Below, one piece after another: positions 36,132 to 46,047 of a DNA stretch of 64,000 nucleotides. A model generated the notes under the pieces. The model was given only the letters and a program-made list of their open reading frames with translations. It was not told where the DNA came from and ran no database searches. Position 1 is the stretch's first letter, and the number at the start of each line of letters is the position of its first letter. A program made the position numbers and the translations under genes. Location of the stretch: positions 806,001-870,000 of the forward strand of contig NZ_JELR01000001.1 of NCBI RefSeq assembly GCF_000708675.1, read 5' to 3'. This DNA comes from Microbulbifer sp. HZ11. GTDB lineage: Bacteria > Pseudomonadota > Gammaproteobacteria > Pseudomonadales > Cellvibrionaceae.

Positions 36132-38876
36132 TCACTTGGCCGGGGATTTTTTGGCTACTGCCTTTTTCTTCGCCGGCGCTTTTTTGGCTGCAGCTTTCTT
36201 GGCCGGTGCCTTTTTAGCGGCAGCCTTTTTCTTGGCCGGAGCTTTTTTCGCCGGGGCATCTACCTGCCACTTACCATCGCGATAGAACGCCTTCCAGCCC
36301 GTTGCCTTGCCCTCTTCTTCACTCTGGACGTACTGCTCCTGCGTCTTGCGGCTGAAGCGCACAACGGTGTCACGACCTTCGTTGTCTTCGGTAGGCGCCG
36401 AGAACAGGAAGCTGTACTTCGGATCGATCTCATCCTTATGTGGCAACAGCTCCTTGACCAGCGGAGCGCGGGTCTCGCGATTTTTCGGGAACTGGCTGGC
36501 GGCCAGGAACAAGCCGGATGCGCCGTCGCGGAGTATATAGGTATCCTCAACTTTCTCGCAGGCCAGTTCCGGCATGGGTACCGGATCCATTTTCGGCGGT
36601 GCTGGCTGACCACTCTTCAGGAGTTTGCGGGTGTTCTTGCAACTCTCGTTAGTACACCCGAAGTACTTGCCGAAGCGGCCGGATTTCAGCTGCATGTCCG
36701 ACCCGCACTTGTCGCACTCGATCACCGGGCCGTCATAACCCTTGATCTTGAAGGTGCCCTTCTCCACTTCAAATCCACTGCAATCCGGGTTATTACCACA
36801 GATATGCAGCTTGCGATGCTCGTCCACCAGGTAGTTATCCATGGCGGTGCCGCACTTGGGACAGCGGCGCTTATCCCGCAGCTGGCGGGTTTCCGCATCT
36901 TCGTCTTTCTCCGCATCAACCGCTTCTTCACCGGACACCAGGTTCATGGTGTTGGTACAGCGCTCTTTGGGCGGCAGCGCATAACCGGAACAGCCGAGGA
37001 AGACGCCGGTGGAGCCAGTGCGAATCTGCATGTGGCGACCGCATTTACTGCACTCGATATCCGTGTCCGTTGGCGAGTTGCGACGCATGCCGCCCTCTTT
37101 ATCCTGAGCTTTCTCGAGCCGCTTGCTGAAGTCGGAATAGAATTCATTCAGCAGGTCTTTCCAGCCTTTCTTACCCTCCGCCACCGTATCCAATGACTCT
37201 TCCAGGCTGGCGGTAAAACCGTAATCCATCAGATCAGTAAAGCTTTCACTCAATCGATCTGTGACGATATCGCCCATTTTCTCCGCGTAAAAACGACGGT
37301 TCTCCAGGCGCACGTAGCCGCGGTCCTGGATGGTGGAAATAATGGATGCGTAGGTGGACGGACGGCCGATACCACGTTTTTCAAGCTCTTTTACCAGTGC
37401 CGCCTCACTGAAACGCGCCGGCGGCTTGGTGAAATGCTGTTTCGGATCCAGCTTTTTCAGATTCAGCTTTTCACCGACCTTGATGTCCGGCAGCACCAGA
37501 TCTTCGTCTTTCTTGCTCTGCGCGGGCGCGACCTTCAGGAAACCGTCGAACCGGATGACGCGGCCACGGGTGCGCAGCTCAAAATCACCGGCAGTAACCA
37601 CCACAGAGGTGGAGGTAAATTGTGCGGGAGTCATCTGACAGGCCACAAACTGCTGCCAGATCAGGGTATACAGGCGCTCAGCATCGCGCTCCATGCCCGA
37701 CAGCATGTTCGGCTTGACCCGCACATCAGATGGCCGGATCGCTTCGTGCGCCTCCTGAGCCCCTTCTTTGCTGCTGTAGCGGTTGGGGTTTTCTGGCAGG
37801 TACTTCTCGCCGTAATTCTCGCCGATAAATTCGCGCACGGAAGCCACGGCTTCGGCACTCAGGTTTGTGGAGTCGGTACGCATATAGGTGATGTAACCCG
37901 CCTCATAGAGTCGCTGGGCCATCATCATGGTTTTCTTCACGCTGAAACTGAGGCGATTACTCGCGGCCTGCTGCAGCGTGGAAGTAATAAAAGGTGCACT
38001 GGGCTTTGAGCTGGTGGGTTTGTCGTCCCGTGCACTTACGGTGAAATCGCTGGACTGCAGCGCCTTCAGCGCTGCCATGGCCTGTTCTTGGTTGGTGGGC
38101 TTGAACGCTTCACCAGCCTGTTTTTTCACTTCCAGGCGCAGGGCGTCTGATTTGGCGGTTTGCGTATCCGCAAACAGAGTCCAGTACTCCTCGGGGATAA
38201 ACGCGCGGATTTCACGCTCGCGCTCCACCACCAGTTTTACCGCTACGGACTGCACGCGACCGGCAGAAAGACCACGGGCGACTTTTTCCCACAGCAACGG
38301 AGAAACCATGTAGCCCACGATACGGTCTAGGAACCGGCGCGCCTGCTGCGCATTGACTCGGTCGATATCCAGAGGGCCCGGATCTTCGAATGCTTCCTGG
38401 ATCGCGGACTTGGTGATTTCGTTAAACACCACGCGTCGGTAGCGCTGCTCATCACCACCAATGGCTTCCCGCAAGTGCCAGGCGATGGCCTCTCCCTCGC
38501 GGTCCAAGTCCGTTGCGAGATAGACGTGGTCGGCATTGGCGGCCAGCTTACGCAGCTCGTCCACCACCTTTTCTTTTCCAGGAAGAATTTCGTAGTGGGC
38601 TTCCCAGTTGTGGTCCGGGTCGATACCCATGCGCTTGATCAGCTGCTCACGGCTTTTCTTGCGCTTGTAGATCTCTTTCGCTTCCGGCGATAGCTTGCGG
38701 GTTTCCGCTGCCCGGCGCGCGCGCTCTTTGGGATCCACGGCCTGTTTCGCCGATGCACCGGTAGGAAGATCCCGGATATGACCGATACTGGACTTCACCA
38801 CAAAGTCCTTTCCGAGATACTTGTTGATCGTTTTTGCCTTCGCCGGCGACTCGACGATGACCAGTGATTTACCCAT
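36132..38876 (-). CDS. topA: DNA topoisomerase I
   Basis: A 914-residue type IA topoisomerase that relaxes negative supercoils. The Toprim domain starts [17 protein letters not shown] with [11 protein letters not shown]; the active-site tyrosine is in [11 protein letters not shown]. Three or more C-terminal zinc-ribbon units follow ([24 protein letters not shown]), ending in a long Lys/Ala/Pro-rich tail resembling histone H1-like DNA-binding tails. ATG 38876 begins at the Toprim domain; the in-frame ATG at 38987 adds 37 unsupported residues. The ribosome-binding site is weak. Confidence 0.96.
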   Translation of the reverse strand: MGKSLVIVESPAKAKTINKYLGKDFVVKSSIGHIRDLPTGASAKQAVDPKERARRAAETRKLSPEAKEIYKRKKSREQLIKRMGIDPDHNWEAHYEILPGKEKVVDELRKLAANADHVYLATDLDREGEAIAWHLREAIGGDEQRYRRVVFNEITKSAIQEAFEDPGPLDIDRVNAQQARRFLDRIVGYMVSPLLWEKVARGLSAGRVQSVAVKLVVEREREIRAFIPEEYWTLFADTQTAKSDALRLEVKKQAGEAFKPTNQEQAMAALKALQSSDFTVSARDDKPTSSKPSAPFITSTLQQAASNRLSFSVKKTMMMAQRLYEAGYITYMRTDSTNLSAEAVASVREFIGENYGEKYLPENPNRYSSKEGAQEAHEAIRPSDVRVKPNMLSGMERDAERLYTLIWQQFVACQMTPAQFTSTSVVVTAGDFELRTRGRVIRFDGFLKVAPAQSKKDEDLVLPDIKVGEKLNLKKLDPKQHFTKPPARFSEAALVKELEKRGIGRPSTYASIISTIQDRGYVRLENRRFYAEKMGDIVTDRLSESFTDLMDYGFTASLEESLDTVAEGKKGWKDLLNEFYSDFSKRLEKAQDKEGGMRRNSPTDTDIECSKCGRHMQIRTGSTGVFLGCSGYALPPKERCTNTMNLVSGEEAVDAEKDEDAETRQLRDKRRCPKCGTAMDNYLVDEHRKLHICGNNPDCSGFEVEKGTFKIKGYDGPVIECDKCGSDMQLKSGRFGKYFGCTNESCKNTRKLLKSGQPAPPKMDPVPMPELACEKVEDTYILRDGASGLFLAASQFPKNRETRAPLVKELLPHKDEIDPKYSFLFSAPTEDNEGRDTVVRFSRKTQEQYVQSEEEGKATGWKAFYRDGKWQVDAPAKKAPAKKKAAAKKAPAKKAAAKKAPAKKKAVAKKSPAK

Positions 38877-39000
38877 AAGCTTTTGATTTTTAATAGAAAA
38901 TTTACTGCTCACGCACCCGGCACCAGAATCCGATTGGGCGGTGCGCTGCGCGAATATATATGCTCCGCCCCCAGTGTGGTCAAGCAAATCGGCAAAATCA

Positions 39001-39028
39001 GAGTCAAATTGGTTACCAATTCCTGACT
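39001..39028. promoter_or_regulatory. Long palindrome upstream of topA
   Basis: GAGTCA-AATTGGT-T-ACCAATT-CC-TGACTC: two nested pairs of arms, the inner seven bases on each side perfect around one base. It lies 125 bases before topA. It could be an operator (TTGGT...ACCAA half-sites occur in several GntR/FCD systems) or an RNA hairpin; there is no T run. Confidence 0.45.
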
Positions 39029-39130
39029 CATATTGACGCCTGTGACCGACGATTGCGGGGATGGTTCAACCGGTTAAAACAGTAGCCCAGATCTGCCTGG
39101 CGGCCAGTTTCACCTCTCGCAGGGGTCTGT

Positions 39131-39655
39131 TCAAACCTCACCCGACTCGCTGCGTGTGGGCTGTCTTATTGCTTCTTCTATTACCGGCCGCTGGACGGCC
39201 AGCGCTTGCTGAATTTTTGCGAATCCGACGTCACCGGTGCGCTCCCGCCATTGCACACCGAGGCCGCTGTCATTGGCAAATATCGCGGTGACATCGCTCG
39301 GCAGCATCGAAATCAACTCCCTCAGCGGTGGCTGCGCCGCTTCCGGGGCGGCGCGCCCCTTGCGCCAGTCCCATGTCCCCTCGAAATGCATTTCGTGAGA
39401 CATACGCTGCATTTCCAGCACCCACCCGGTGTTCAGCCGACGCGGGTTACGCCACTGGGAAAAGTAGGTCGCCGCAGTGCCCTCTCCTATCGCGGCGGGC
39501 AGGGTCTGCATTTGCACTTTCAAACCGGCACTGGCAGCCTTGTGACGTAATTCAGCAAGCTTACGATCGCGACTGCTGGGCTTCAGCCACATAACCGGGC
39601 CAATCACCAGCACTACGGCGAATATGATGACTACGATGGGTACCCAGCTGGCCAT
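39131..39655 (-). CDS. Single-pass membrane protein of unknown function
   Basis: A 174-residue protein with one N-terminal membrane helix (WVPIVVIIFAVVLVIGPVMWL) followed by a basic stretch (SSRDRKLAELRHKA) and a soluble domain ending in SDVTAIFANDSGLGVQWRERTG. A comparable gene neighbours topA in related bacteria, function unknown. ATG 39655 places the helix at the N-terminus; ATG 39718 adds 21 residues without support. Confidence 0.68.
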   Translation of the reverse strand: MASWVPIVVIIFAVVLVIGPVMWLKPSSRDRKLAELRHKAASAGLKVQMQTLPAAIGEGTAATYFSQWRNPRRLNTGWVLEMQRMSHEMHFEGTWDWRKGRAAPEAAQPPLRELISMLPSDVTAIFANDSGLGVQWRERTGDVGFAKIQQALAVQRPVIEEAIRQPTRSESGEV

Positions 39656-39879
39656 GATGGTATTCCTGTCTAGAGGTCGCAATTTGCGCAGTAAAGCGTC
39701 TCCCAAAAGCAGAGACACCCAATTGAGGCGCGCATTTTTCTCTGCAACGGGGCGGTTGTGTCAAGTCTGTTTTTTTAAAGTAGACTGAGTGAAGGCATCG
39801 GCGCCCGGATTTTGTTACCCGTTTGCCGCACATTCACGCATGAGATATGTGAACTACCAACGGAGATTGAGAGGAGCCC

Positions 39880-40323
39880 ATGTCAGGCTATAAGAACATT
39901 CTGGTAGGACTGGACCTATCGGTGGAATCTTCCCAGGTATTGGCGCGCGCGAGCGATATTGCCGCCTGTTCCGGCGCGCAAATGAGCCTTGCGCACATTA
40001 TCGAGCCACTGACTTTCGCTTACGGCGGCGACATTCCTATGGACCTGTCTGAAGTGCAGGAACAGCTGCAAAACCAGGCAAAAGAACAGTTGCGCAAGGC
40101 CTCGCAGGGCCTGAATATTCCCGCGGAGCGTCAGTACGTGGTGCTCGGGCAACCGGCCACGGAAATTCACCGCCTGGCGGAGGAAAGCGGCTGCGATCTG
40201 ATTGTGATTGGCAGCCATGGGCGCCACGGCCTGGCGTTGCTGCTGGGATCTACCGCAAACGGTGTATTGCACGGAGCTGGCTGCGACGTCCTGGCAGTAC
40301 GGGTTCACCCACCGAGTGACTAA
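39880..40323 (+). CDS. Universal stress protein, UspA family
   Basis: A 147-residue single-domain Usp. The N-terminal YKNILVGLDLS and the ATP-binding signature GSHGRHGLALLLGSTANGVL (G-x2-G-x9-GS) are intact, so ATP binding is likely. GAGAGGAG precedes the ATG. It is monocistronic, ending at a strong hairpin. Confidence 0.92.
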   Translation: MSGYKNILVGLDLSVESSQVLARASDIAACSGAQMSLAHIIEPLTFAYGGDIPMDLSEVQEQLQNQAKEQLRKASQGLNIPAERQYVVLGQPATEIHRLAEESGCDLIVIGSHGRHGLALLLGSTANGVLHGAGCDVLAVRVHPPSD

Positions 40324-40338
40324 TCGAGCGGACAGGCT

Positions 40339-40368
40339 CCAGGGCGGGTACTGACGTACCCGCCCTGG
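40339..40368. terminator. Strong hairpin between uspA-type gene and uup
   Basis: CCAGGGCGGGTAC and GTACCCGCCCTGG form a perfect 13-base stem with a TGAC loop between two convergent genes. Neither strand has a following T run, so it may act as an RNA 3'-end stabiliser or a Rho-assisted stop instead of a classic terminator. Confidence 0.6.
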
Positions 40369-40388
40369 AAAGGTGAACCATCAAAGGG

Positions 40389-42293
40389 TTACATGCTATC
40401 CAGCTCTGCCCACCGTTCAAACGCTTCTTCCAGCGCTGCCTGCAAATCCGTCAGTACCTGTAAGCGCGCCTGCACCACACCACTGTCTTGCTGATAAAAG
40501 TCCGGCGCACCGACTTCCGCCTCCATCGCGGCGATCTCACTTTCCAGCTTTTCAATCTGTGCTGGCAACGCATCCAGCTCCCGCTGCAGTTTGTAGCTGA
40601 GCTTTTTCGGTTTTACTGCCGGCTTATTTGCGTCGATGGAGGGGGCGACCACTGGCGTCTTTTCATTTTCCGCAGCCTGTTTGCGCGCCTTCAACTGCTC
40701 TTCAGCACTGAGAAACTTGCCGCCCTGCCGAACAAAGTCTTCATAGCCGCCGACATACTCCCGCACCACGCCATTGCCCTCGAATGCGAGGCAACTTTCC
40801 ACCACATTGTCGAGAAATGCACGGTCGTGGCTCACCAACAGTACGGTCCCGGAGAAATCCAGCAGCAACTGTTCCAATAACTCCAGCGTCTCCACGTCCA
40901 GGTCATTGGTCGGCTCGTCCAGCACAAGAATATTGGCCGGCTGGCTGAACAGCTTGGCAAGCAGTGCTCGGTTGCGCTCTCCACCACTCAGGGCGCCCAC
41001 CTTGGTACGGGCCTTGACGCCGGTAAACAGGAAGTCGGCAAGGTACCCCATGACATGCTTGCTGCTGCCACCGACCTGGATGTTTTCACGGCCCTCAGCG
41101 ATATTGTCCACCACGCTGAGATCGGGGTTGAGCACATCGCGACGCTGATCAAAATACGCCACCTGTTGCTTGGTGCCGAGGCGGATACTGCCCTGTTGAG
41201 GCTTGAGATCCCCGAGCAACAGCTTGATCAACGTACTTTTGCCGACACCATTGGGGCCGATCAGACCCACTTTGTCGCCGCGCATCAGGGTGAAATTCAG
41301 ATTGCGGATTAGCGGTGCCTCGTCGCCCTGCTCCCCAGCATTCTCGCCTCCAAAACCGAAGGTGACGTTTTTCATCTCCGCCACCAGCTTGCCCGACTTT
41401 TCGCCAGAATCCAGAGACATTTTCGCTACGCCCTGCCGATCACGGCGAGCCTTGCGCTCATTGCGCAGGGCCTTCAGTGCACGTACACGTCCCTCATTGC
41501 GGGTGCGGCGGGCCTTGATGCCCTGCCGGATCCAGGCCTCTTCCTGGGCCAGCTTTTTGTCGAACAGGGCGTCATTGCGCGCCTCTTCCTCCAGCTGTTT
41601 CTCTTTTTCCTGCTGATAGCGGTCAAACGGGCAGTTGAACACCCGCAAAATACCGCGATCCAGATCCCACACGGTATTGGCGAGCCGCTGGGCCAGAGCG
41701 CGGTCATGGCTGACAAACAGCAGCGCCCCGCGGTAGCTGGACAAGAAATCTTCCAACCACTCTACGGCGGCGATATCCAGATGGTTGGTCGGCTCATCGA
41801 GAATCAGCAGATCCGGCTCCGTCACCAGTGCCCGCGCGAGCGCGGCGCGGCGCTGCCAGCCTCCGGAAAGATCCTGCACCAGCGCACCCTCATCCAGATC
41901 CAGCCGGTCCAGCACGCTGTCTATTTTTGCCAGCAGTTCCCAGCCGTGCGCATTTTCGATCTTTGCCTGCAGATCGGGGTTCTGACTGTCGCGATATTCG
42001 GCGAGCCAGGCGCCAACATCGCCCAGGCCCTCGGCAACGTAACGGTAAACGGACTGATCGCAATCCTCCGGCAGCGCCTGCTCCAGTGTGGCGAGTACCA
42101 TCCCGGTCTGGCGAATGATCTCGCCCTCATCCGGGTCGCCCTTGCCGCCGATCAGGCTAAGCAGGCTCGATTTACCCTCGCCATTGCGGCCCACCAGACA
42201 AATCCGGTCACCGCGATCCACCTTGGCGCTCACACCATCCGCCAGAACCTGCACGCCATAGCGCAATCCGACGCCATCCAACTGAAGCAACAT
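40389..42293 (-). CDS. uup: ABC-F family ATPase Uup
   Basis: A 634-residue soluble protein with two ABC domains: Walker A GRNGEGKSS and GPNGVGKST, signatures LSGGWQRRAALARAL and LSGGERNRALLAKL, and Walker B DEPTNHLD and DEPTNDLD. The C-terminal coiled coil (about 560-634) is the Uup-specific DNA-binding region. Uup acts on ribosomes and affects transposon excision and replication restart. No membrane domain is present. Confidence 0.93.
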   Translation of the reverse strand: MLLQLDGVGLRYGVQVLADGVSAKVDRGDRICLVGRNGEGKSSLLSLIGGKGDPDEGEIIRQTGMVLATLEQALPEDCDQSVYRYVAEGLGDVGAWLAEYRDSQNPDLQAKIENAHGWELLAKIDSVLDRLDLDEGALVQDLSGGWQRRAALARALVTEPDLLILDEPTNHLDIAAVEWLEDFLSSYRGALLFVSHDRALAQRLANTVWDLDRGILRVFNCPFDRYQQEKEKQLEEEARNDALFDKKLAQEEAWIRQGIKARRTRNEGRVRALKALRNERKARRDRQGVAKMSLDSGEKSGKLVAEMKNVTFGFGGENAGEQGDEAPLIRNLNFTLMRGDKVGLIGPNGVGKSTLIKLLLGDLKPQQGSIRLGTKQQVAYFDQRRDVLNPDLSVVDNIAEGRENIQVGGSSKHVMGYLADFLFTGVKARTKVGALSGGERNRALLAKLFSQPANILVLDEPTNDLDVETLELLEQLLLDFSGTVLLVSHDRAFLDNVVESCLAFEGNGVVREYVGGYEDFVRQGGKFLSAEEQLKARKQAAENEKTPVVAPSIDANKPAVKPKKLSYKLQRELDALPAQIEKLESEIAAMEAEVGAPDFYQQDSGVVQARLQVLTDLQAALEEAFERWAELDSM

Positions 42294-42454
42294 AATTAAC
42301 CACTACAATGTCTTTGAGACGTTCAAACAAATCGGAAACGGGAAAGTCAGGATGACCGCTCCACCCAGTTTGTGTCAGCGTCCGTGTAAAAAGGGCATTT
42401 TACGCATTATTCTTCATCCCATCGAATAAGCGATTTCTCAATCGGGTTTTCAGT

Positions 42455-44464
42455 ATGTCGATTGGCAGCAAGGGATTCGCCACTCTCTTTACCAGCCTCA
42501 CCATCACGGTTGCCGTTCTACTGGCCTGCCCGGCCTCTGCGCGGGCAGCAGATACCGCGGAAGCCAAGGCCGCCGTCGCACAGCGGGAAAAGCTGCAACA
42601 GGCACGCCTTGCCATTGCCAACAATGACCAGCGCCGCTTGAACGCGCTCAAGAAAGAGCTGAAAGACTATCCTCTGCTGCCCTATATCGAATACTGGGAG
42701 CTCAGCAAACGCCTTCCTCGCCTGCCGTATGACGATATCGATGCGTTCCTGGAGAAGTATGAGGGCACCGCGCTCGGTGACTGGATGCGGATACGAGTAC
42801 TCCGCGAACTGGGCGGCCGCGACCGCTTCAAGGCGTACCTGAAATACTATGACCCGGAAAAAGTTCGCCGCACCCAGCTGCGCTGCTATTACGTCGACGC
42901 GCTGTCCCGCTATGGCGACAAGCAGCAGGCGTACGACCTGATCGCGGAGCTTTGGACCGTGGGCGCATCACAGCCAAAAGAGTGTGACCCGGCTTTCGCG
43001 CGATGGATGAAAGACGGCGGACTCACGCCAGCCCGCACCTGGAAGCGCCATACCCTCGCGGTGCAGTCGGGCAACCTGGACCTGGCTGCCTATATCGCCC
43101 GTCAGCTGGATAAAACCGGTGCCGCCCGGGCAGAACTGATGCGAACGGTGTACCGTAAACCCGAACAGATCCTCGAATACAAAAAGTTTATCCGTGACGA
43201 ACCGGAGTACCGCGACATCGTCAACATTGGCCTTCGGCGACTGGCCGTCAAGGACGCCCCCAAAGCCAGCCAGGCGTGGGACCGATACAGCGCAAGCTAC
43301 CTGTTCAGCGACGAAGAGCGCGACGATTACCTGCAGTATCTCGCCTTGCGCTTCGCCCGTCAGGACGACAAAAAAGGGCTGGAAGCGCTGATCGAAAACA
43401 ATCCGGGCTTTTACGACCTGCGCACCTCCGAATGGCTGATCCGCCAGTCACTCCGAGAAATGGACTGGGCACAGATTGAATTCTGGATTGACCAGCTACC
43501 GGCGGAGGATCAGAAGCTGGACCGCTGGTTGTACTGGAAAGCCCGCGCCATTGAAGAGCAGCTGGCGAACGCCAATAAGAAAGACCCGGCGCGCCAGGCG
43601 CTGGCGAAGAAGCTTTACCAGCAGGCCGCGACGGAACGCAGTTACTATGGCTTTCTCGCCTCCGATACCATTGGAACCGACTACAGCTTTGTGGATCGCC
43701 CGGCGCCGATCACACCTAAACTGGTGAATGAAGTAGCAGCGCGCCCCGGCATGCAGCGCGCCCGTGAATTGCAGGCCATCGGTGAGTTTTACCATGCGCG
43801 GCGGGAGTGGGACTATGCCACGGATCCGATGACCACCGAAGAGTTGATGACCGCAGGCAAGATTGCCAGCACCTGGGGCTGGTACCACAAGTCCATCCAG
43901 TCAATTCTCGCCGCGGATTATCTGGACGATCTTGAACTGCGTTTTCCGCTGGCGTTTTCCGACATCGTCAGTGATGTAGCCAAACGTATGGGCAAAAAAA
44001 CCGCACTCAACGACTATCTGGTACTCGCCGTTGCCCGCCAGGAAAGCCACTTCAGTCACGATGCAAAGTCTCACGCCGGCGCCATGGGCCTGATGCAACT
44101 ACTGCCGTCCACCGCACAGGCGACCGCGCGCAAGGCTGGCGTTCCCTACCGACGTAGCTGGGACCTGCTGAATCCCAGCACCAATATCAACCTGGGTGCT
44201 TACTATCTGAACTCGCTACTGAACCGCTTTGACAACAATCGCTTCCTTGCCGCCGCCGCCTACAACGCCGGCCCGACGCGAGTATCGCGCTGGCTGAAAG
44301 ACACCAATAAACAGCTGCCGTTTGACGTATGGATCGAGACCATTCCCTACAGTGAAACCCGCAAGTATGTGCAGAACGTGCTCTCTTACTCGGTAATTTA
44401 TGCCTACCGCAGTGGCAGCAAAGCTCCCCTGCTCAACAAGAATGAGGCGGAATCCAAGTGGTGA
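42455..44464 (+). CDS. slt: Soluble lytic murein transglycosylase
   Basis: A 669-residue periplasmic enzyme that cleaves peptidoglycan glycan strands to 1,6-anhydro products. Signal peptide (about 1-31, ending ARA), a long helical superhelix domain, then the Slt catalytic domain with the catalytic Glu530 in ARQESHFSHDAKS, GAMGLMQLLPSTAQ and AAAYNAGPTRVSRWL. Length is close to E. coli Slt70. The gene adjoins uup divergently, as in Pseudomonas. Confidence 0.95.
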   Translation: MSIGSKGFATLFTSLTITVAVLLACPASARAADTAEAKAAVAQREKLQQARLAIANNDQRRLNALKKELKDYPLLPYIEYWELSKRLPRLPYDDIDAFLEKYEGTALGDWMRIRVLRELGGRDRFKAYLKYYDPEKVRRTQLRCYYVDALSRYGDKQQAYDLIAELWTVGASQPKECDPAFARWMKDGGLTPARTWKRHTLAVQSGNLDLAAYIARQLDKTGAARAELMRTVYRKPEQILEYKKFIRDEPEYRDIVNIGLRRLAVKDAPKASQAWDRYSASYLFSDEERDDYLQYLALRFARQDDKKGLEALIENNPGFYDLRTSEWLIRQSLREMDWAQIEFWIDQLPAEDQKLDRWLYWKARAIEEQLANANKKDPARQALAKKLYQQAATERSYYGFLASDTIGTDYSFVDRPAPITPKLVNEVAARPGMQRARELQAIGEFYHARREWDYATDPMTTEELMTAGKIASTWGWYHKSIQSILAADYLDDLELRFPLAFSDIVSDVAKRMGKKTALNDYLVLAVARQESHFSHDAKSHAGAMGLMQLLPSTAQATARKAGVPYRRSWDLLNPSTNINLGAYYLNSLLNRFDNNRFLAAAAYNAGPTRVSRWLKDTNKQLPFDVWIETIPYSETRKYVQNVLSYSVIYAYRSGSKAPLLNKNEAESKW

Positions 44465-44526
44465 AGCAGTGCCGCAATCGGGCACCGATGCAGAAAATTA
44501 GCCGAGAAGCGTTCGGGGAGGATAGA

Positions 44527-44781
44527 TCACTCGCGCCTTTCGGCCAGCCAGACATCCAGCTCTTCAGCGGTAAACGGCCAGCATAGAACATCGTCGGTCG
44601 CGCCTAGTCCAACCACCGGAATGCTCCAGCCAAAAAGCCGACTCAAGGTCTCGTCATCGGCGATATCCACCGGGCGGAGCCGCAACTGATATTTTTCCAG
44701 CAGCGGCCAGATTTCCACCTTGGCTTTTTCACACAGGCTGCAGCCCAGTGTGGTGTAGAGAAGCAGATCCCGTTGTTCCAC
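44527..44781 (-). CDS. Glutaredoxin-like protein (DUF836 type)
   Basis: An 84-residue thioredoxin-fold protein with the redox motif GCSLCEKAK near residues 13-21 and the cis-proline in WSIPVVGL. Proteins of this short type have unknown partners. It ends the FHA gene transcript, three bases after that gene's stop. Confidence 0.82.
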   Translation of the reverse strand: MEQRDLLLYTTLGCSLCEKAKVEIWPLLEKYQLRLRPVDIADDETLSRLFGWSIPVVGLGATDDVLCWPFTAEELDVWLAERRE

Positions 44782-44784
44782 GGA

Positions 44785-45672
44785 CTACACCAACCCCTGA
44801 CCCTTTGCCCACATAAAACCGGCGATACCGGCACAGGACAACAACACACCCAGCCAGATCCACCCGCTGATGCCTCCGGCGGTAGCCGATTGCGAACCGC
44901 CGGCGTGCCCCGGAGAAACCCCGCCGCTGCCGGTAATTTCCCTCACCAGCCCCCGATGCTCCCCCTGCCGCCCACGCTGCATTGCCTGATCCAGCGTCGC
45001 GCTCTGACGCGTCGCTTCCGGCATGGCAACAGCCTGGCGCACCGTGGTCTTGTCCAGATCGTCCGCCGGACCCACAACACTGAAGCTGAGACTGTCAAAT
45101 CGCAGTTCATCACCGCGGCGCACCCGCGACTCCGTTATGCGCTGGTTATTCAGAAAGGTGCCATTGGCGGACCCGAGGTCCACCACGAATAACAGGCCTT
45201 CGCGTACCTCGAGGCGCGCATGTCGGCGGGACAGATGGGACATGGCAAAGGTGAGGTCACATTCGTCGGAGCGCCCGACCACACTGGTTTCCCGCACAGG
45301 GAATACCCGCCCCACAATGGCGGGATGGTTGGCACGCAGCGCCCAGGAAACATTGGCCGCGTTGCCGGCGCTCTTCACGCGGGTAACCTTCGGATCTACC
45401 ACGGCGAGATTGCTGTTGCCCAGCTGGATCCGGTCATTCCGGCACACCGCACAACTGCTCTCCACCGGTTTACCATTGACGGTCACCTGCCCGCCACCAG
45501 AGAGATTGCGCAATTCCAGCTCTTCGCCGTCCACCAGAATCTCAGCGTGCAGCTTGGCGACAGACGGGTCAGCCAGTGTCAGGTCACACTGACTTCCCCG
45601 CCCAATGGTGACCTTGGGCGCTACCAGCCACACACTCTGGCTGGCGTCTTTCACGTCACACAATTTCAACAT
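44785..45672 (-). CDS. Membrane protein with two FHA domains
   Basis: A 295-residue protein with two forkhead-associated phosphothreonine-binding domains (about 1-92 and 105-195) and a single C-terminal membrane helix (GWIWLGVLLSCAGIAGFMWA), an orientation that puts the FHA domains in the cytoplasm. FHA2 is canonical (SVVGRSDECDLTF, LSRRHARLEV, GSANGTFLNN). FHA1 has the weaker SVAKLHAEI and may not bind phosphate. ATG 45672 has AAGGAAG eight bases upstream. It is divergent from the phosphatase and kinase genes and is a likely reader of their phosphorylation. Confidence 0.85.
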   Translation of the reverse strand: MLKLCDVKDASQSVWLVAPKVTIGRGSQCDLTLADPSVAKLHAEILVDGEELELRNLSGGGQVTVNGKPVESSCAVCRNDRIQLGNSNLAVVDPKVTRVKSAGNAANVSWALRANHPAIVGRVFPVRETSVVGRSDECDLTFAMSHLSRRHARLEVREGLLFVVDLGSANGTFLNNQRITESRVRRGDELRFDSLSFSVVGPADDLDKTTVRQAVAMPEATRQSATLDQAMQRGRQGEHRGLVREITGSGGVSPGHAGGSQSATAGGISGWIWLGVLLSCAGIAGFMWAKGQGLV

Positions 45673-46047
45673 GGTTTGGGCTTCCTTGAAGACGCCAAAA
45701 AGCGTACAATTTTTAACCAATCACATTGATCGACACGGGGGCTCAGCTCTGAGCAGAGACTGCAAGACCGGTGACTCCGAGTGTCGATGCACCAAATTAC
45801 CGCCAGCCTGGGGCCTGTGGCGGTCATTTTTCAAATTCAGCGTGTCTGAAAATATCGCCGGCAGTTTATCACGGCCAATTTCATTGGCCTGTGATTCCGT
45901 TTGCAGCTTACAATGCCCTCAGGCTCTAGTATGGAAGCGCGATTTACCTCAAGGAACCCCACCCCACGGATTTCAGGGGCGGAAAGAGGCAAACCACAAG
46001 TTTGGCGCTTTCGACAATAACGACAGGTAACAGGTAGTTGCATACCA
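45673..46047. other. Divergent region between FHA and PP2C genes
   Basis: 375 bases with no gene I can support. It presumably holds both promoters; no clear paired hexamers or palindromes were found. Confidence 0.4.
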
